Origin: Deltaproteobacteria bacterium
GTDB lineage: Bacteria; Myxococcota_A; UBA796; GCA-2862545
Assembly (NCBI GenBank): GCA_016938035.1
Contig: JAFGVK010000095.1
Location: forward strand, 1-64,000
Length of the DNA stretch: 64,000 bases
Reading direction: 5' to 3'
How positions within the stretch are numbered: position 1 is the first letter of the stretch; the number at the start of each line of letters is the position of its first letter. The position numbers were made by a program, and so were the translations under genes. Positions 8,397-16,913 of this stretch are shown here, piece by piece. Below the pieces are notes generated by a model, which searched no databases, was not told the DNA's origin, and was given only the letters and a program-made list of their open reading frames with translations.

Positions 8397-9998
8397 ATGA
8401 GAACCCCCCTACTCGCGCTGCTCGTCCCGAGCCTCCTCACCGCCTGCGCCGACTACAAGATGGCATCCGAGGACTACGGTGAAACGGCTGACACCGGCTA
8501 CTCGCCCTCCTGGGACAGTGACGCCGACACCGACGCCGACATGGACGCCGACACCGACGCCGACACCGACGAGGACGGCTGGGCCGCCGAGGACGAGAAC
8601 GACTTTCTGGCCCTGCGCCCGGCACAGACCGACGTCTTCGTGTTCGTGGCGAACCCCTCCCGCGGGACCATCACCCGCATCAACGTGGAGAACAAGGAGG
8701 TCCTCACCGCCAGCGTCGGCAAGAACCCCTCAGCGGTGCTCACCACCCCCGACTACGGCACCGCGGTGGTGTTCAACAAGGGGGACGACTCGGTCACCGT
8801 GCTCGACGCCCAGACCATGGAAGGCCCAGAGATCGCGGTCCGAGACAACTTCAACAGCATGGTGATGTCCCCCGACGGCGAGTGGGTCGCCCTCTGGCAC
8901 TCCCTGGCCGCAGAGCAGGACGACGACGTGCCGCCCACCGGACTGCAGTCCTTCAACGAGGCCTCGTTCGTCAACGTGCGGAGCGGCGACCACTACCCCA
9001 TGGCGGTCGGCTTCAACCCACGCGGCATCCAGTTCACCCCCGACGGGACCCTCGCGATCGTGGTCTCTGACGAGTACCTGGCGATGGTGGACCTGACCGC
9101 ACAGCACCTCACGCCAGACCTGATCCAGGTGGCCGACGACCTGCTCGACCCGCCCCGCGCCGAGGAGGTGCTGATCACCCCCAGCGGCGAGTACGCCTTC
9201 GTGCGCCAGTTCGGGGCCCAGGACCTGCTGGTGGTCGACCTGCTGGTCGGCTCAAAGGACCGGGTGCCGGTCGGCCTCAACCCCACCGACCTCGACCTGA
9301 GCCCAGACGGCACCGAGGCGGTGGTGGTGAGCCGCGGCTCGCACGAGCTCTACCTGCTCGACGTAGCGGCCCCCCTCGACGTCCCCAGGGTGCTCACCAT
9401 GCCGACCGAGGACCCCTTCGGCTCGCTGCTCTTCGACCCCAGCGGACGCCAGGCGGTGCTGTACACCACCGCGGTCGCCACCGACCGCTACGCCTCGTGG
9501 GACCTGGACACGGACGAGATCACCCTCCGCCCGCTGGTCAAGCCGGTCAAGGGGATGGCGGTCACCCCCACCGGCGACACCCTGATGGCCTTCCACACCC
9601 AGGGCGACGTCCCGGACGCGGACCCCACCTCGCCCTTCTACAACCAGTGGGCCCTGTCCCTCATCGACCTGGACTCTTTCCGGACCAACCCGCTGCTGCT
9701 GGACGCGGAGCCCGTCGGCTACGCCAACTCCTACACTGGCGAGCACGGCTATTTCGTGATGAAGGACGTCGACGCGCTGGTCAAGCTCCGGTACGACACC
9801 CTGCTCCCCGACGTAATCCCCCTCAAGAGCAAGCCGGTCTACGTGGGCGTCTTCCCGCAGCTCGACGGCGTCTCCGGCGAGCCCGCCGCGTGGGTCAGCC
9901 AGGAACACGACCTGGGCCGGATCTCCTTCTACGACCCCGACGACAACACCCTCGAGACCATCACCGGCTTCGAGCTCAACTCCCAGATCGAGGACTAA
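8397..9998 (+). CDS. Beta-propeller (YVTN-like) lipoprotein with Asp-rich linker
   Basis: 533 aa from the ATG with GGAG five bases upstream. A lipoprotein signal ends at LLTAC (Cys17). A low-complexity linker rich in Asp, Ala and Thr follows, coded by a hexanucleotide-like GACGCC/GACACC array at about 8518-8575. The rest consists of WD/YVTN-like blades with repeated phrases such as VGKNPSAVLTTPDYG, VGFNPRGIQFTPDG and VGLNPTDLDLSPDG. A surface or periplasmic scaffold or binding role is likely. The gene is followed after 3 bp by a second propeller lipoprotein and then by an outer-membrane protein, suggesting a three-gene unit. Confidence 0.85.
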   Translation: MRTPLLALLVPSLLTACADYKMASEDYGETADTGYSPSWDSDADTDADMDADTDADTDEDGWAAEDENDFLALRPAQTDVFVFVANPSRGTITRINVENKEVLTASVGKNPSAVLTTPDYGTAVVFNKGDDSVTVLDAQTMEGPEIAVRDNFNSMVMSPDGEWVALWHSLAAEQDDDVPPTGLQSFNEASFVNVRSGDHYPMAVGFNPRGIQFTPDGTLAIVVSDEYLAMVDLTAQHLTPDLIQVADDLLDPPRAEEVLITPSGEYAFVRQFGAQDLLVVDLLVGSKDRVPVGLNPTDLDLSPDGTEAVVVSRGSHELYLLDVAAPLDVPRVLTMPTEDPFGSLLFDPSGRQAVLYTTAVATDRYASWDLDTDEITLRPLVKPVKGMAVTPTGDTLMAFHTQGDVPDADPTSPFYNQWALSLIDLDSFRTNPLLLDAEPVGYANSYTGEHGYFVMKDVDALVKLRYDTLLPDVIPLKSKPVYVGVFPQLDGVSGEPAAWVSQEHDLGRISFYDPDDNTLETITGFELNSQIED

Positions 9999-10001
9999 AC
10001 C

Positions 10002-11591
10002 ATGCGCGCAACCCCCTTCACAACTCTGGGCCTGCTCGCGCTCACCGCCCTGCTCGCCTGCGGCGTCCCGGAGCAGGCCTCGCGGGAGATCGGCGAGACC
10101 TGGGACGCATCCCACACCGTCGCGCTGCAGGACGGCATCTACCTGCGCATGCTGCGCCACAACGCCCTGGTGCGGGTGACCCCCGACGGCTCGGCCACCC
10201 CCATCGACCTGGGCGAGGGGCAGATCTCCAAGATGCTCCCCTCCCCGGACGGGACCAGCCTGGTCGGCTTCGTGGCCCGGACCACCTGCGACGCACCGCA
10301 GGACGAGCTCGACAAGATGTCGCTGATCTCCGACTGCCCCTTCGAGGACCGGGTGGCGCAGACCACGCTGGAGCTGATCCGGGACGGCGCCGTCGCGGCC
10401 TCGCTCGACGTACCAGCGACCTACAACGCCCTCGCCTGGTCAGACACCGGCGCCAAGGCCATCGCGTACCTGGATTTCGAACAGCTCGATGCCAACACCA
10501 ACCTGGGGGTGATGGATCTCACCTCGGTGATGGTGGTGGACATGGCTTCCGGGGCGGCCACGCCGGTCTCTGTGGGCTTCGCGGCGGACCGCATCCTCTT
10601 CGCGCCCTCCCGCGAGGTGGGCCAGGACTCAACCTCCGCCGTGGTGCTCTCCCAGAGCTCGGTGGCGGTCATCGACCTCTCCGGCGACACCCCCGAGCGG
10701 GTGGTGACCTTCCCACTCACCCTCGACCCGGACCAGCGCGTCAACCCGGTGGGGGTGGAGCTCACCCCCGACGGGCAGTACGCGCTGATCTCGGTCCAAG
10801 GCCGAGACGACCTCTACGTGCTCGACCTGGTGAACCACTCGGTGAACATGGTCTCGCTCTCGTACCTGCCCACCGCGATGGCGGTGGACCAGCGGGTAGA
10901 TCGCACCGTGTTCGTCTACCAGTCACAGTCGGTGGCCGACATCTTGGAGCACGACCTGTTCGAGCTCCAGAGCGTGCCCCTCGACGAGCCGATGGCCGAC
11001 ATCCTGCAGGGGGACGGCTTCGCGCTGCTCTACAACAACAACAACGCCTACTACCACGACCTCTACCGCCTCGACCTGGAGACGGGGGACCTGCTGGAGT
11101 ACCGGCTCCAGAACCCCATCCTGTCGCTCCAGATGGCGCCGGCCGAGGACTTCGCGATCGCCCTGACCCGAGCCGAGAGCGGGTACGGCAGCGGCATCGA
11201 GGGCTACTACGACATGTCCCCCGGGATGGAGATCCTAGACCTGCGCGACACGGAGCGGGCGAGGTCCACCCCCTACCTGCTGGAGCAGCCCGCGGCGGGC
11301 CTAGCCTTCTCCGCGACAGAGACCGCGCTCTACGCCCTGATCCTCCAGCAAAACACCGACTACCTGTACCAGCTCGATCTCTACACCGGCCAAGCCACCG
11401 AGGTGGACCTCTCCGCGCCGCCGTTGGACCTGGGGACCCTGGCCGACGGCACCTTCTACATCACCCACAAGGCGCCCTATGGCCTGATCTCCTTCTACGA
11501 CGCCGCCACCGGGGCGGTGACCGAGGTCCGCAACTTCGCCCTGGACGGCTTCTTCGACGACGACCTTCTCACCCTCCCGGAGGTGGAGTGA
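10002..11591 (+). CDS. Beta-propeller-like lipoprotein
   Basis: 529 aa, three bases behind the previous stop, with GAGGA upstream of the ATG. The signal peptide ends in ALLAC (Cys20), a lipobox. The mature part has repeated beta-strand blocks (VRVTPDGSATPIDLGEG, VELTPDGQYALISVQG) like those of the neighbouring propeller protein, to which it is probably related. It contains few cysteines apart from the lipidated one. It overlaps the next gene by one base (TGATG), which suggests translational coupling with the outer-membrane protein. I infer an outer-membrane-associated lipoprotein. The ligand is unknown. Confidence 0.83.
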   Translation: MRATPFTTLGLLALTALLACGVPEQASREIGETWDASHTVALQDGIYLRMLRHNALVRVTPDGSATPIDLGEGQISKMLPSPDGTSLVGFVARTTCDAPQDELDKMSLISDCPFEDRVAQTTLELIRDGAVAASLDVPATYNALAWSDTGAKAIAYLDFEQLDANTNLGVMDLTSVMVVDMASGAATPVSVGFAADRILFAPSREVGQDSTSAVVLSQSSVAVIDLSGDTPERVVTFPLTLDPDQRVNPVGVELTPDGQYALISVQGRDDLYVLDLVNHSVNMVSLSYLPTAMAVDQRVDRTVFVYQSQSVADILEHDLFELQSVPLDEPMADILQGDGFALLYNNNNAYYHDLYRLDLETGDLLEYRLQNPILSLQMAPAEDFAIALTRAESGYGSGIEGYYDMSPGMEILDLRDTERARSTPYLLEQPAAGLAFSATETALYALILQQNTDYLYQLDLYTGQATEVDLSAPPLDLGTLADGTFYITHKAPYGLISFYDAATGAVTEVRNFALDGFFDDDLLTLPEVE

Positions 11592-12211
11592 TGCGCACCC
11601 TCACCCTCGCCGCCCTGGCGCTCCTCACCTCTGGCAGCGCCCTCGCCGCGGACCACGAGCTGTCCCTGGAACTCGGCACCCTCAGCGCGAATGACCACGA
11701 CTGGAACTGGTACACCGACAGCAACGCGAACCTCCCCTCTTGGGGGCTCCGGGGGGCCTATGCCTTCCACCAGAACCTGTCGGCGGTGGTCGGCTACCAC
11801 CACGTCCGGCGGGGCGCCTCCCTGTGGCAGGAGGAGGAGGGCAGCGCCGGGAACACCTGGTTCCTCGGCAACGAGATCACGGTGGGCGTCCACGCGGACA
11901 CCGGGAGCATGAGCAGGGTCTTCGCCCCCTACGTCAACCTGCAGGCGCTGGTGTTCACCGGCTCCCTCCATTTTGACGGGGACATCGAGGACGACGAGAA
12001 CCCCGACGAGATCTCCGAGTCGGCGATGAGCCTGGGCGCCCTGCCCGTGGCAGGGCTTGAGGTCAGGCTGCCGATGAACCACTCCAGCTACACCGCCGCG
12101 GTCTTCGCGGAGGGCGGCTGGGCGGTGATGGGCCCTATGCAGTACGAGACCCTCGGCGATCAGGCGATCGGCGGCTTCGTGTTCCGCACCGGCGCGGGGG
12201 TCCGCTTCTAG
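11591..12211 (+). CDS. Small outer-membrane beta-barrel protein
   Basis: 206 aa. The ATG overlaps the stop of the preceding lipoprotein gene by one base. A classic signal peptide ends at GSALA. Alternating amphipathic strands follow, and the protein ends in a terminal Phe (GAGVRF), the usual C-terminal signature for BAM-dependent insertion into the outer membrane. The size fits an eight-stranded barrel like other small outer-membrane proteins. Acidic loops such as DGDIEDDENPDE may bind cations. Its coupling to the two propeller lipoproteins suggests the three form an outer-membrane assembly. Confidence 0.82.
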   Translation: MRTLTLAALALLTSGSALAADHELSLELGTLSANDHDWNWYTDSNANLPSWGLRGAYAFHQNLSAVVGYHHVRRGASLWQEEEGSAGNTWFLGNEITVGVHADTGSMSRVFAPYVNLQALVFTGSLHFDGDIEDDENPDEISESAMSLGALPVAGLEVRLPMNHSSYTAAVFAEGGWAVMGPMQYETLGDQAIGGFVFRTGAGVRF

Positions 12212-12212
12212 C

Positions 12213-13001
12213 TTGCACCCCCGCGCCGCCCGCGCCCTTGGCCGCGAGACCAGGGGAAAGACCGCGCCGGGTCGGCTCCGCCGACTCGACGCCTTCGTGT
12301 GCGCGGTGCTGCCCGAGCTGATCCGCCGCCCCGGCCCAGCGCCCTTCGTGGACCTGGGCTTCGGCTGGCTGCCCCTCACCACCGCCGACGCGGCGCGCAC
12401 CTTCAGGGTGCTCAACCCGGCTCTGCAGGTGGTGGGCACCGAGATCGTACCCGAGCGGGTGCAGGCGGCGCAGGCGTGGGCTGACCCGCAGACCCGCTTC
12501 CTCTTGGGCGGCTTTGAGGTGGACCCCGGACAGCCGGCGAGGCTGATCCGCGCCGCCAACGTCTTGCGGCAGTACGGCGAGGACGAGGTCGCGGGGGCGT
12601 GGGCGGCGATGGGCGCCCACCTGGAGGAGGGAGGCTGGCTGCTGGAGGGCACCAGCGACCCGTCAGGGCGGGTGATGGTGTTCAACACCCTCCAGAAACG
12701 CGGCGGCGCCCTGCTCCCAGAGGGCTTGCTCTTCTCGCTCTCGCCCCGCGAGCCCTTCGAGCCCTCGGTGCTCCAGCCGCGCCTGCCGAAGAACTACATC
12801 CACCGGGCGGTGCCAGGCGAGCCGGTGCACGACTTCATCGAGGCCTGGCACCGAGCCTGGCTGGCTCACCGGCACCTGGAGGTGTTCGGGCGCCGGCAGG
12901 TGTGGGCGGAGACCGCTAGGGCCCTGGCGAGGGACTGGCCGATCGACCGGCGAAGGTGGCTGCTGCGGCGGGGCTACCTGTGGCTGCGGCGCTCGCCCTA
13001 G
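12213..13001 (+). CDS. Class I SAM-dependent methyltransferase-like protein
   Basis: 262 aa from a TTG one base after the previous stop. FVDLGFGWLPLTT (about residues 46-58) fits the glycine-rich SAM-binding loop and VVGTEIVPERV fits the acidic post-strand-2 position. ANVLRQYGEDE fits the post-strand-4 region of class I methyltransferases. The loop is less glycine-rich than usual, so binding of SAM is inferred from overall arrangement. The C-terminal third is rich in Arg and Trp. The substrate is unknown. It is the last gene before a 1.4-kb non-coding island. Confidence 0.68.
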   Translation: MHPRAARALGRETRGKTAPGRLRRLDAFVCAVLPELIRRPGPAPFVDLGFGWLPLTTADAARTFRVLNPALQVVGTEIVPERVQAAQAWADPQTRFLLGGFEVDPGQPARLIRAANVLRQYGEDEVAGAWAAMGAHLEEGGWLLEGTSDPSGRVMVFNTLQKRGGALLPEGLLFSLSPREPFEPSVLQPRLPKNYIHRAVPGEPVHDFIEAWHRAWLAHRHLEVFGRRQVWAETARALARDWPIDRRRWLLRRGYLWLRRSP

Positions 13002-13054
13002 GGCTGGTGCGCCCGGGGCGGATGCCGGGGGCCGGGGTGCAGGCCATCCACGAG

Positions 13055-13342
13055 CAGGACATCCGGCCCACGCGCCCGTCCCCGCTCACGATAGCCGCGG
13101 CTTCGCATCGGCAGCTCCTACGCTCTGGACGAGGTCGTGCTCATCGTGACCGATCGGCTCGGGCTCAGCAGCCCCTCCCGCCCCAGCCACGCCCGTGACG
13201 CGTCCCGGCAGGGTGCTAGCGCGAACGAACCGCCGTTGTTGGCGCGCGCCTCGCTCTCCGCGCCGGGCGCTGGGTCACTCCGAGCCCCGGACAAGCCGTT
13301 GGTTCCAGGACTCTGTGCGCTCGGACGGGATCTCCTGACGGG
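13055..13342 (+). repeat. Dispersed intergenic repeat family 1, copy A
   Basis: One of four copies in the window (others at 13848-14137, 38946-39226 and 45117-45404), all in the same orientation. Shared blocks include ATCCGGCCCACG near the start, CGATCGGCTCGGGCTCAGCA in the middle, GCGCCGGGCGCTGGGTCA, and TGGTTCCA before a final GCGCTCGGAC. Copy A has CTCTGG where the other three have CTATGG or CCATGG. Boundaries are set by eye to about 10 bases. Confidence 0.8.
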
Positions 13343-13519
13343 CGCCCGCGGGGACCAGGCCCCAGGGGTCAAGCCGAGGACGCCCGCCGTGGGGGCTGGG
13401 GCCCACGGTGGGCTGCCCAGGTTGCGAGGGCGAGGCCAGGAGCCGCGGGCAGGAGTGGACAGACCGCGCTGGTCCATCAGCCAGGACAGTCGCACGGGAG
13501 GCGCTTCATCATTCTACAG

Positions 13520-13615
13520 GAACCATCCGGTGAAGTTGCTCGTCGAACCTTCCAGACTGAAAACGGGCGCCGAGTCGCTGGGCGTGTCGGCGCGCGACCG
13601 CCGTTCCATGGGCAG
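13520..13615 (+). repeat. Dispersed intergenic repeat family 2, copy 1
   Basis: This segment matches 16730-16825 along about 95 bases. Shared pieces include AAGTTGCT, GGCGCCGAG, CGCTGGGC, GTCGG and GTTCC in the same order and spacing. It lies between two copies of repeat family 1. Identity looks like roughly three quarters by eye. Function unknown. Confidence 0.65.
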
Positions 13616-13847
13616 GAAGAGCACTGTTGGGCGCGACTAGCGCAGGAACAAGGACCGCGTCGAGCGGCCAGCGGATCGGGGCAGGAGAGACCGCTGGGGA
13701 CAGGCTGGGTGGCGCCGCAGGGTGAGCGGTAGCACCTGGCAGACCGGCCCCCCGGGGGTGCACAGGCCCCGCGCCCATCGCGCGCGCTCAACGCGCACCC
13801 CCTCTGCTCCTCCACCGCGCTCCCCTGGCCTCCGGGTGCGCCCCTGA

Positions 13848-14137
13848 TAGAAGCTCCGCCCCACGCGTCCGGCTCCTGCCCACGACAGCCGTCGATCCCA
13901 CAGGAGGATCCTCTGCTATGGAGGACATCGCGAAAACCGTGACGATCGGCTCGGGCTCGGCAGGCCCTCGCAGCCCCCGCCGCGGCCGTGGAGCGTCGCG
14001 ACCTGGTGCCAACACGAACGAACCAGTCTTATCGGCGCGCGACGCACGCTCTGCGCCGGGCTCTGGGTCATGGCGAGCCTCGGACATGCGGGGGATTCCA
14101 CGACGTTGCGCGCTCGGACCGGACTTCCAGCCTGATA
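13848..14137 (+). repeat. Dispersed intergenic repeat family 1, copy B
   Basis: Second copy of the family, about 500 bases after copy A and in the same direction. Around the central CGATCGGCTCGGGCTC block it has lost one base and gained one a few bases later, so its length stays equal to copy A while the local frame shifts. It carries AGGAGG at 13902-13907 ahead of an ATG at 13918, but no other copy keeps that ribosome site. Confidence 0.8.
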
Positions 14138-14435
14138 CCAGCGCCCGGTTGAACGGCGCGGTGGCGCAGGAAGCGCCTCGAGGGCGAGGAGGGAGGCCGC
14201 AGGCGGTTCCCCCCCTAGTCCAGGCCGACCGTCGAGGCCCTCGAGGGGCGCGTCCCGGCGACCCGATTTGCAGGGATGGCGTGGGAAGGACGGGACCCCG
14301 CCGGCGGCGCCGGTCGCCGCAGCGCGGTGAGCCGGCCCCCCGGCGATCGCGCGGGACCTCATGCTGGCGCCACCTCGGACGGCACAGGCGGACGGCGACG
14401 CAGCGGCGCACGACGCCCTGGCCCGGCCCACCGAT

Positions 14436-14864
14436 CTAGCGGGAGGGCACCCCGTCCCAGTAGAGCCAGCGCCCCTCCACCCGCAAGAAGCGGCTGCGCT
14501 CCCCGAAGGAGGCGTCGCGCCCCCCCTGACGCAGGGCGGCGTGGAAGCTGACGAAGCCCTCGTCGCCCTCTGACCCGGCTGAGAGCACGGTGAGGCCCAC
14601 AAAATCGGTGCCCTCACTGAAGCGCCGGACCTCCTCCAGCCAGCGGCCCCGGTCGGCCTGCGCCTGGGGGCCAGCGGGGTGGGTGGTGGCGAGGATGTAG
14701 GCGGCGTCGCCCACCGCGTAGGCGGCGTAGCGGGAGCGCATCAGGGCCTCGGGCGACTCGGCGGGGGCGCCCTGGTGGAGCCTGCGGCAGCAGCGCTTGA
14801 GCTTCAGCCCGCTCCCGCAGGGGCAGGGATCGTTGGGGCCGTGCCTCCCCACCTCAGCCCTCAC
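14436..14864 (-). CDS. YchJ-like SEC-C motif protein
   Basis: 142 aa from a GTG start that overlaps the end of the upstream thioesterase gene by 11 bases, so the two are probably co-transcribed. The N-terminus has the zinc-binding SEC-C motif DPCPCGSGLKLKRCC (Cys14, Cys16, Cys25, Cys26). The family-typical segment ALMRSRYAAYAVGDAAYI follows, with TWHP-like THPAG after it. This matches the UPF0225/YchJ family, small cytoplasmic proteins with an NTF2-like fold whose role is not settled. The 3' end faces the repeat island. Confidence 0.85.
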   Translation of the reverse strand: MRAEVGRHGPNDPCPCGSGLKLKRCCRRLHQGAPAESPEALMRSRYAAYAVGDAAYILATTHPAGPQAQADRGRWLEEVRRFSEGTDFVGLTVLSAGSEGDEGFVSFHAALRQGGRDASFGERSRFLRVEGRWLYWDGVPSR

Positions 14865-15351
14865 CGTGTTGGCGCGCGGCCCGGTTGGCCTCTAGCTTCG
14901 CCAGCTGATCCGGCATCAGCGAGAGGAAGACGTTCTCGCCCTCAGCGTGCACCTCGCCCGCGTCGTTCACCAGGGTAGAGCGCACGAAGAGCTTGCGTCC
15001 GTCCACCTCCTGCACCTCCGCCCGCGCGGTGACCACCGCGCCCAGCGGGAGCATCTTGCGGAAGCGGGTGTTGAGGCCCACCGCCACCACCCGGAAGCCG
15101 CGCCGCCAGGCGAGCAGCCCCATCAGCTCATCGAGCACCGCCGCCATGCTGCCCCCGTGGGCCACCCCCGGGGGGCCCTGCACGTCCGGGCCGAACCACA
15201 CCTTGGCGAAGAGCACGTCCTGGTCTTCCCCGACGTAGCAGCGCAGCCCCAGGCGGGGGTCAGAGGCGACGTAGGAGTGGTGGCCCAGCTCGTGGGTGCT
15301 GGGGACGGGCGTCCAGCCGGGGAGGCCGGAGAGGTCTGGCGCGCTGCTCAT
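14854..15351 (-). CDS. Hotdog-fold thioesterase (PaaI/4HBT family)
   Basis: 165 aa from the ATG with AGAGGA upstream. The core GVAHGGSMAAVLDELMG is the hotdog helix region of PaaI-like acyl-CoA thioesterases. GLNTRFRKMLPLGAVVTARAE and FLSLMPDQLAK match the later strands and tail of the family. Such proteins hydrolyse acyl- or aryl-CoA esters in the cytoplasm; the substrate here is unknown. The gene overlaps the YchJ-like gene by 11 bases and is divergent from the gene starting at 15430, with a relatively AT-rich spacer of 78 bp. Confidence 0.83.
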   Translation of the reverse strand: MSSAPDLSGLPGWTPVPSTHELGHHSYVASDPRLGLRCYVGEDQDVLFAKVWFGPDVQGPPGVAHGGSMAAVLDELMGLLAWRRGFRVVAVGLNTRFRKMLPLGAVVTARAEVQEVDGRKLFVRSTLVNDAGEVHAEGENVFLSLMPDQLAKLEANRAARQHGEG

Positions 15352-15429
15352 GGGGGTCCTCTCATGTTCCGGTCGTCCTATTCGAACTTTGAACTCAATG
15401 CGAAGCGACACCGCCCGATTCGACAGCAG

Positions 15430-16575
15430 ATGACGACGAGGTGCCCGCTGCTCCAGCCCTACCCGCTCCGCACCGACCGACCGCACAGGGTCCTCGCATG
15501 GCCCAGGTGGCAGGATCTGGCCGAGTTGGACCTGCTGCTCAAGACCTTCGCCAGGGCGCTGGTGAACCGGGCTGACACCACCCTGGTGCTGCGCCACGAC
15601 GCCGAGCGGGACGGGGACACCGCCCACAACATCCGGGTGTTCCAGGAGCGCTACGCGCTGGTCTTCAACGCCGAGGACGAGCTCTCGGTGCTGATCCTGG
15701 ACGAGGTGCTGCTGGAGGGCGACCTGCCCAGGCTGGGCCTCGCGCTGGACGCGGTGATCGCCCTGCCCTCCTCCGAGAACCCCGAACGCGCCGTGTTCAT
15801 CGAGGACCTCGGCTGCAGCGTCCTGCGGAGGGTCTCGGACCTGGGACCGCTGCTTCCGGGCGCTCCGACCTCCACCCCCCCTCCCCGCCGCCGCAAGGAC
15901 GGAGGCGACGCGGCCTGGACCGCCTGGGTCCAGGAGCTGCCCGCTCAGGAGCCTCAGCTCTCCCTCGCGGTGCTCGACGCGGCCCTCTCGCTCCAGCGCC
16001 GGGCGGGGCTGGACCAGGGGGGTGCCTCGCTAGGGGACCGGCGCGGCGCGGCGCGGTCGCTGCTGGAGGCGCGGCTGGCGCCGGCGCCGCTCACCCTCCT
16101 AGCCTGTGATCCCACAGTCGCCGCGGCCACTGGCCCCTCCGACCTCCCAAGGCAAGGGATGCGCTGGGTCCACCTCCACGGAGAGCGCACGGGCGGCGCC
16201 CTCAGCGCGGCGCTCTCCGCGGCAGATCACCTCTGCTGCGCCCAGGGGCTGGCGGTGGTGGAGGGCTTCTTCGACCCCCTGGCGCCCCAGCTGACCTGGG
16301 CGGTGATCCGCTTCCTGGACCGCAACCCCTACGCCTTCCTGCCGCTGCTGCTGGTGGAGCACACCCTGCTGCTGGTGCGCCCGCGCAGCCACCGCCCGTA
16401 CCGGGACTGGGTGCGCGACCACCTGCCGCGGGCGCTGGTGCGGCGGGGGCAGCCGGAGGTCTCGCTGAGCCGCACCACCTTCGCTGAGGAGCTGCCGCTG
16501 CTCACCCTCTGCTCCAGGGGCGATGGACCCGCGCTGAGGGGCCCGGACTGGGACCGAGAGCAGGTGCTGTGGTAG
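15430..16575 (+). CDS. Unknown protein, glycosyltransferase-like segments possible
   Basis: 381 aa from the ATG at 15430; an in-frame ATG at 15364 would add 22 residues. There is no signal peptide or membrane helix. Residues about 20-65 (PRWQDLAELDLLLKTFARAL, then TTLVLRHD) loosely resemble a Rossmann-like region of group 1 glycosyltransferase-like proteins, but no donor-binding motif is clear. A Pro/Arg-rich linker lies near residue 150. The second half (RWVHLHGERTGG, GLAVVEGFFDPLAPQ, PYRDWVRDHLPRAL) may be a separate domain. I do not assign a function. It is divergent from the thioesterase gene. Confidence 0.6.
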   Translation: MTTRCPLLQPYPLRTDRPHRVLAWPRWQDLAELDLLLKTFARALVNRADTTLVLRHDAERDGDTAHNIRVFQERYALVFNAEDELSVLILDEVLLEGDLPRLGLALDAVIALPSSENPERAVFIEDLGCSVLRRVSDLGPLLPGAPTSTPPPRRRKDGGDAAWTAWVQELPAQEPQLSLAVLDAALSLQRRAGLDQGGASLGDRRGAARSLLEARLAPAPLTLLACDPTVAAATGPSDLPRQGMRWVHLHGERTGGALSAALSAADHLCCAQGLAVVEGFFDPLAPQLTWAVIRFLDRNPYAFLPLLLVEHTLLLVRPRSHRPYRDWVRDHLPRALVRRGQPEVSLSRTTFAEELPLLTLCSRGDGPALRGPDWDREQVLW

Positions 16576-16913
16576 CGCCGCAGCGGCTCGCTCCGCGACA
16601 CAATTCTGAGCATTATGTCTCAGGTACTGGGTGGGCAGCGGCGCCGCGATAGCCAAGGGAGCCGACAGGGCCACGGGGCGCCTCAAGGGCTCCGCGCGAT
16701 CGGTCCCGCGACGCTTGCCGCAAAGGTCATGGGAAATCCACCCAAGTTGCTGATTCGATCCTCAAGAGACTAAACCGGCGCCGAGCCGCTGGGCACGTCG
16801 GCCCGTGATCGCAGTTCCCCGGGGAGGGCGTGTGCGCTGGTACACGACGCGCCCAGGAATGAGGGCACGCGTCGACAGGCCTGCGAGTGGGGGCCCACCC
16901 GAGAGCGTAGACC
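16576..16913. other. Intergenic region with repeat family 2 copy
   Basis: 338 bp between the unknown gene and the ABC exporter. It includes an imperfect hairpin (CTGAG and CTCAG around an eight-base AT-rich loop near 16605-16622) shortly after the upstream stop, which could act as a weak terminator. The second copy of repeat family 2 lies at about 16730-16825. No convincing gene is present. Confidence 0.6.
16730..16825 (+). repeat. Dispersed intergenic repeat family 2, copy 2
   Basis: Matches 13520-13615 in order and spacing, including AAGTTGCT, the GGCGCCGAGCCGCTGGGC block and GTTCC. It sits about 90 bases ahead of the TTG start of the ABC exporter gene, so it could overlap that gene's promoter. 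Boundaries are by eye. Confidence 0.62.

Larger units (their letters stand above)
13002..14435. other. 1.4-kb non-coding island made largely of dispersed repeats
   Basis: No reading frame here resembles a known protein, and the possible frames on both strands are GC-driven. The stretch holds two copies of a repeat of about 285 bp (13055-13342 and 13848-14137), one copy of a second repeat of about 100 bp (13520-13615), and unassigned GC-rich sequence after each. The flanking genes converge on it: a methyltransferase-like gene ends on the left and a YchJ-like gene ends on the right. Confidence 0.75.

Noticed and set aside
13137-13640. Protein-coding interpretation of repeat family 1 (plus-strand frames at 13137, 13918, 38977 and 45002)
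   Set aside because: The frames do not start alike, ribosome sites are not shared, and copies B and D have internal one-base shifts. Kept as an open question in the findings but not called as genes.
16740-16790. tRNA-like segment suggested by TGATTCGATCCTC
   Set aside because: No acceptor stem or anticodon arm can be formed, and the segment belongs to repeat family 2.
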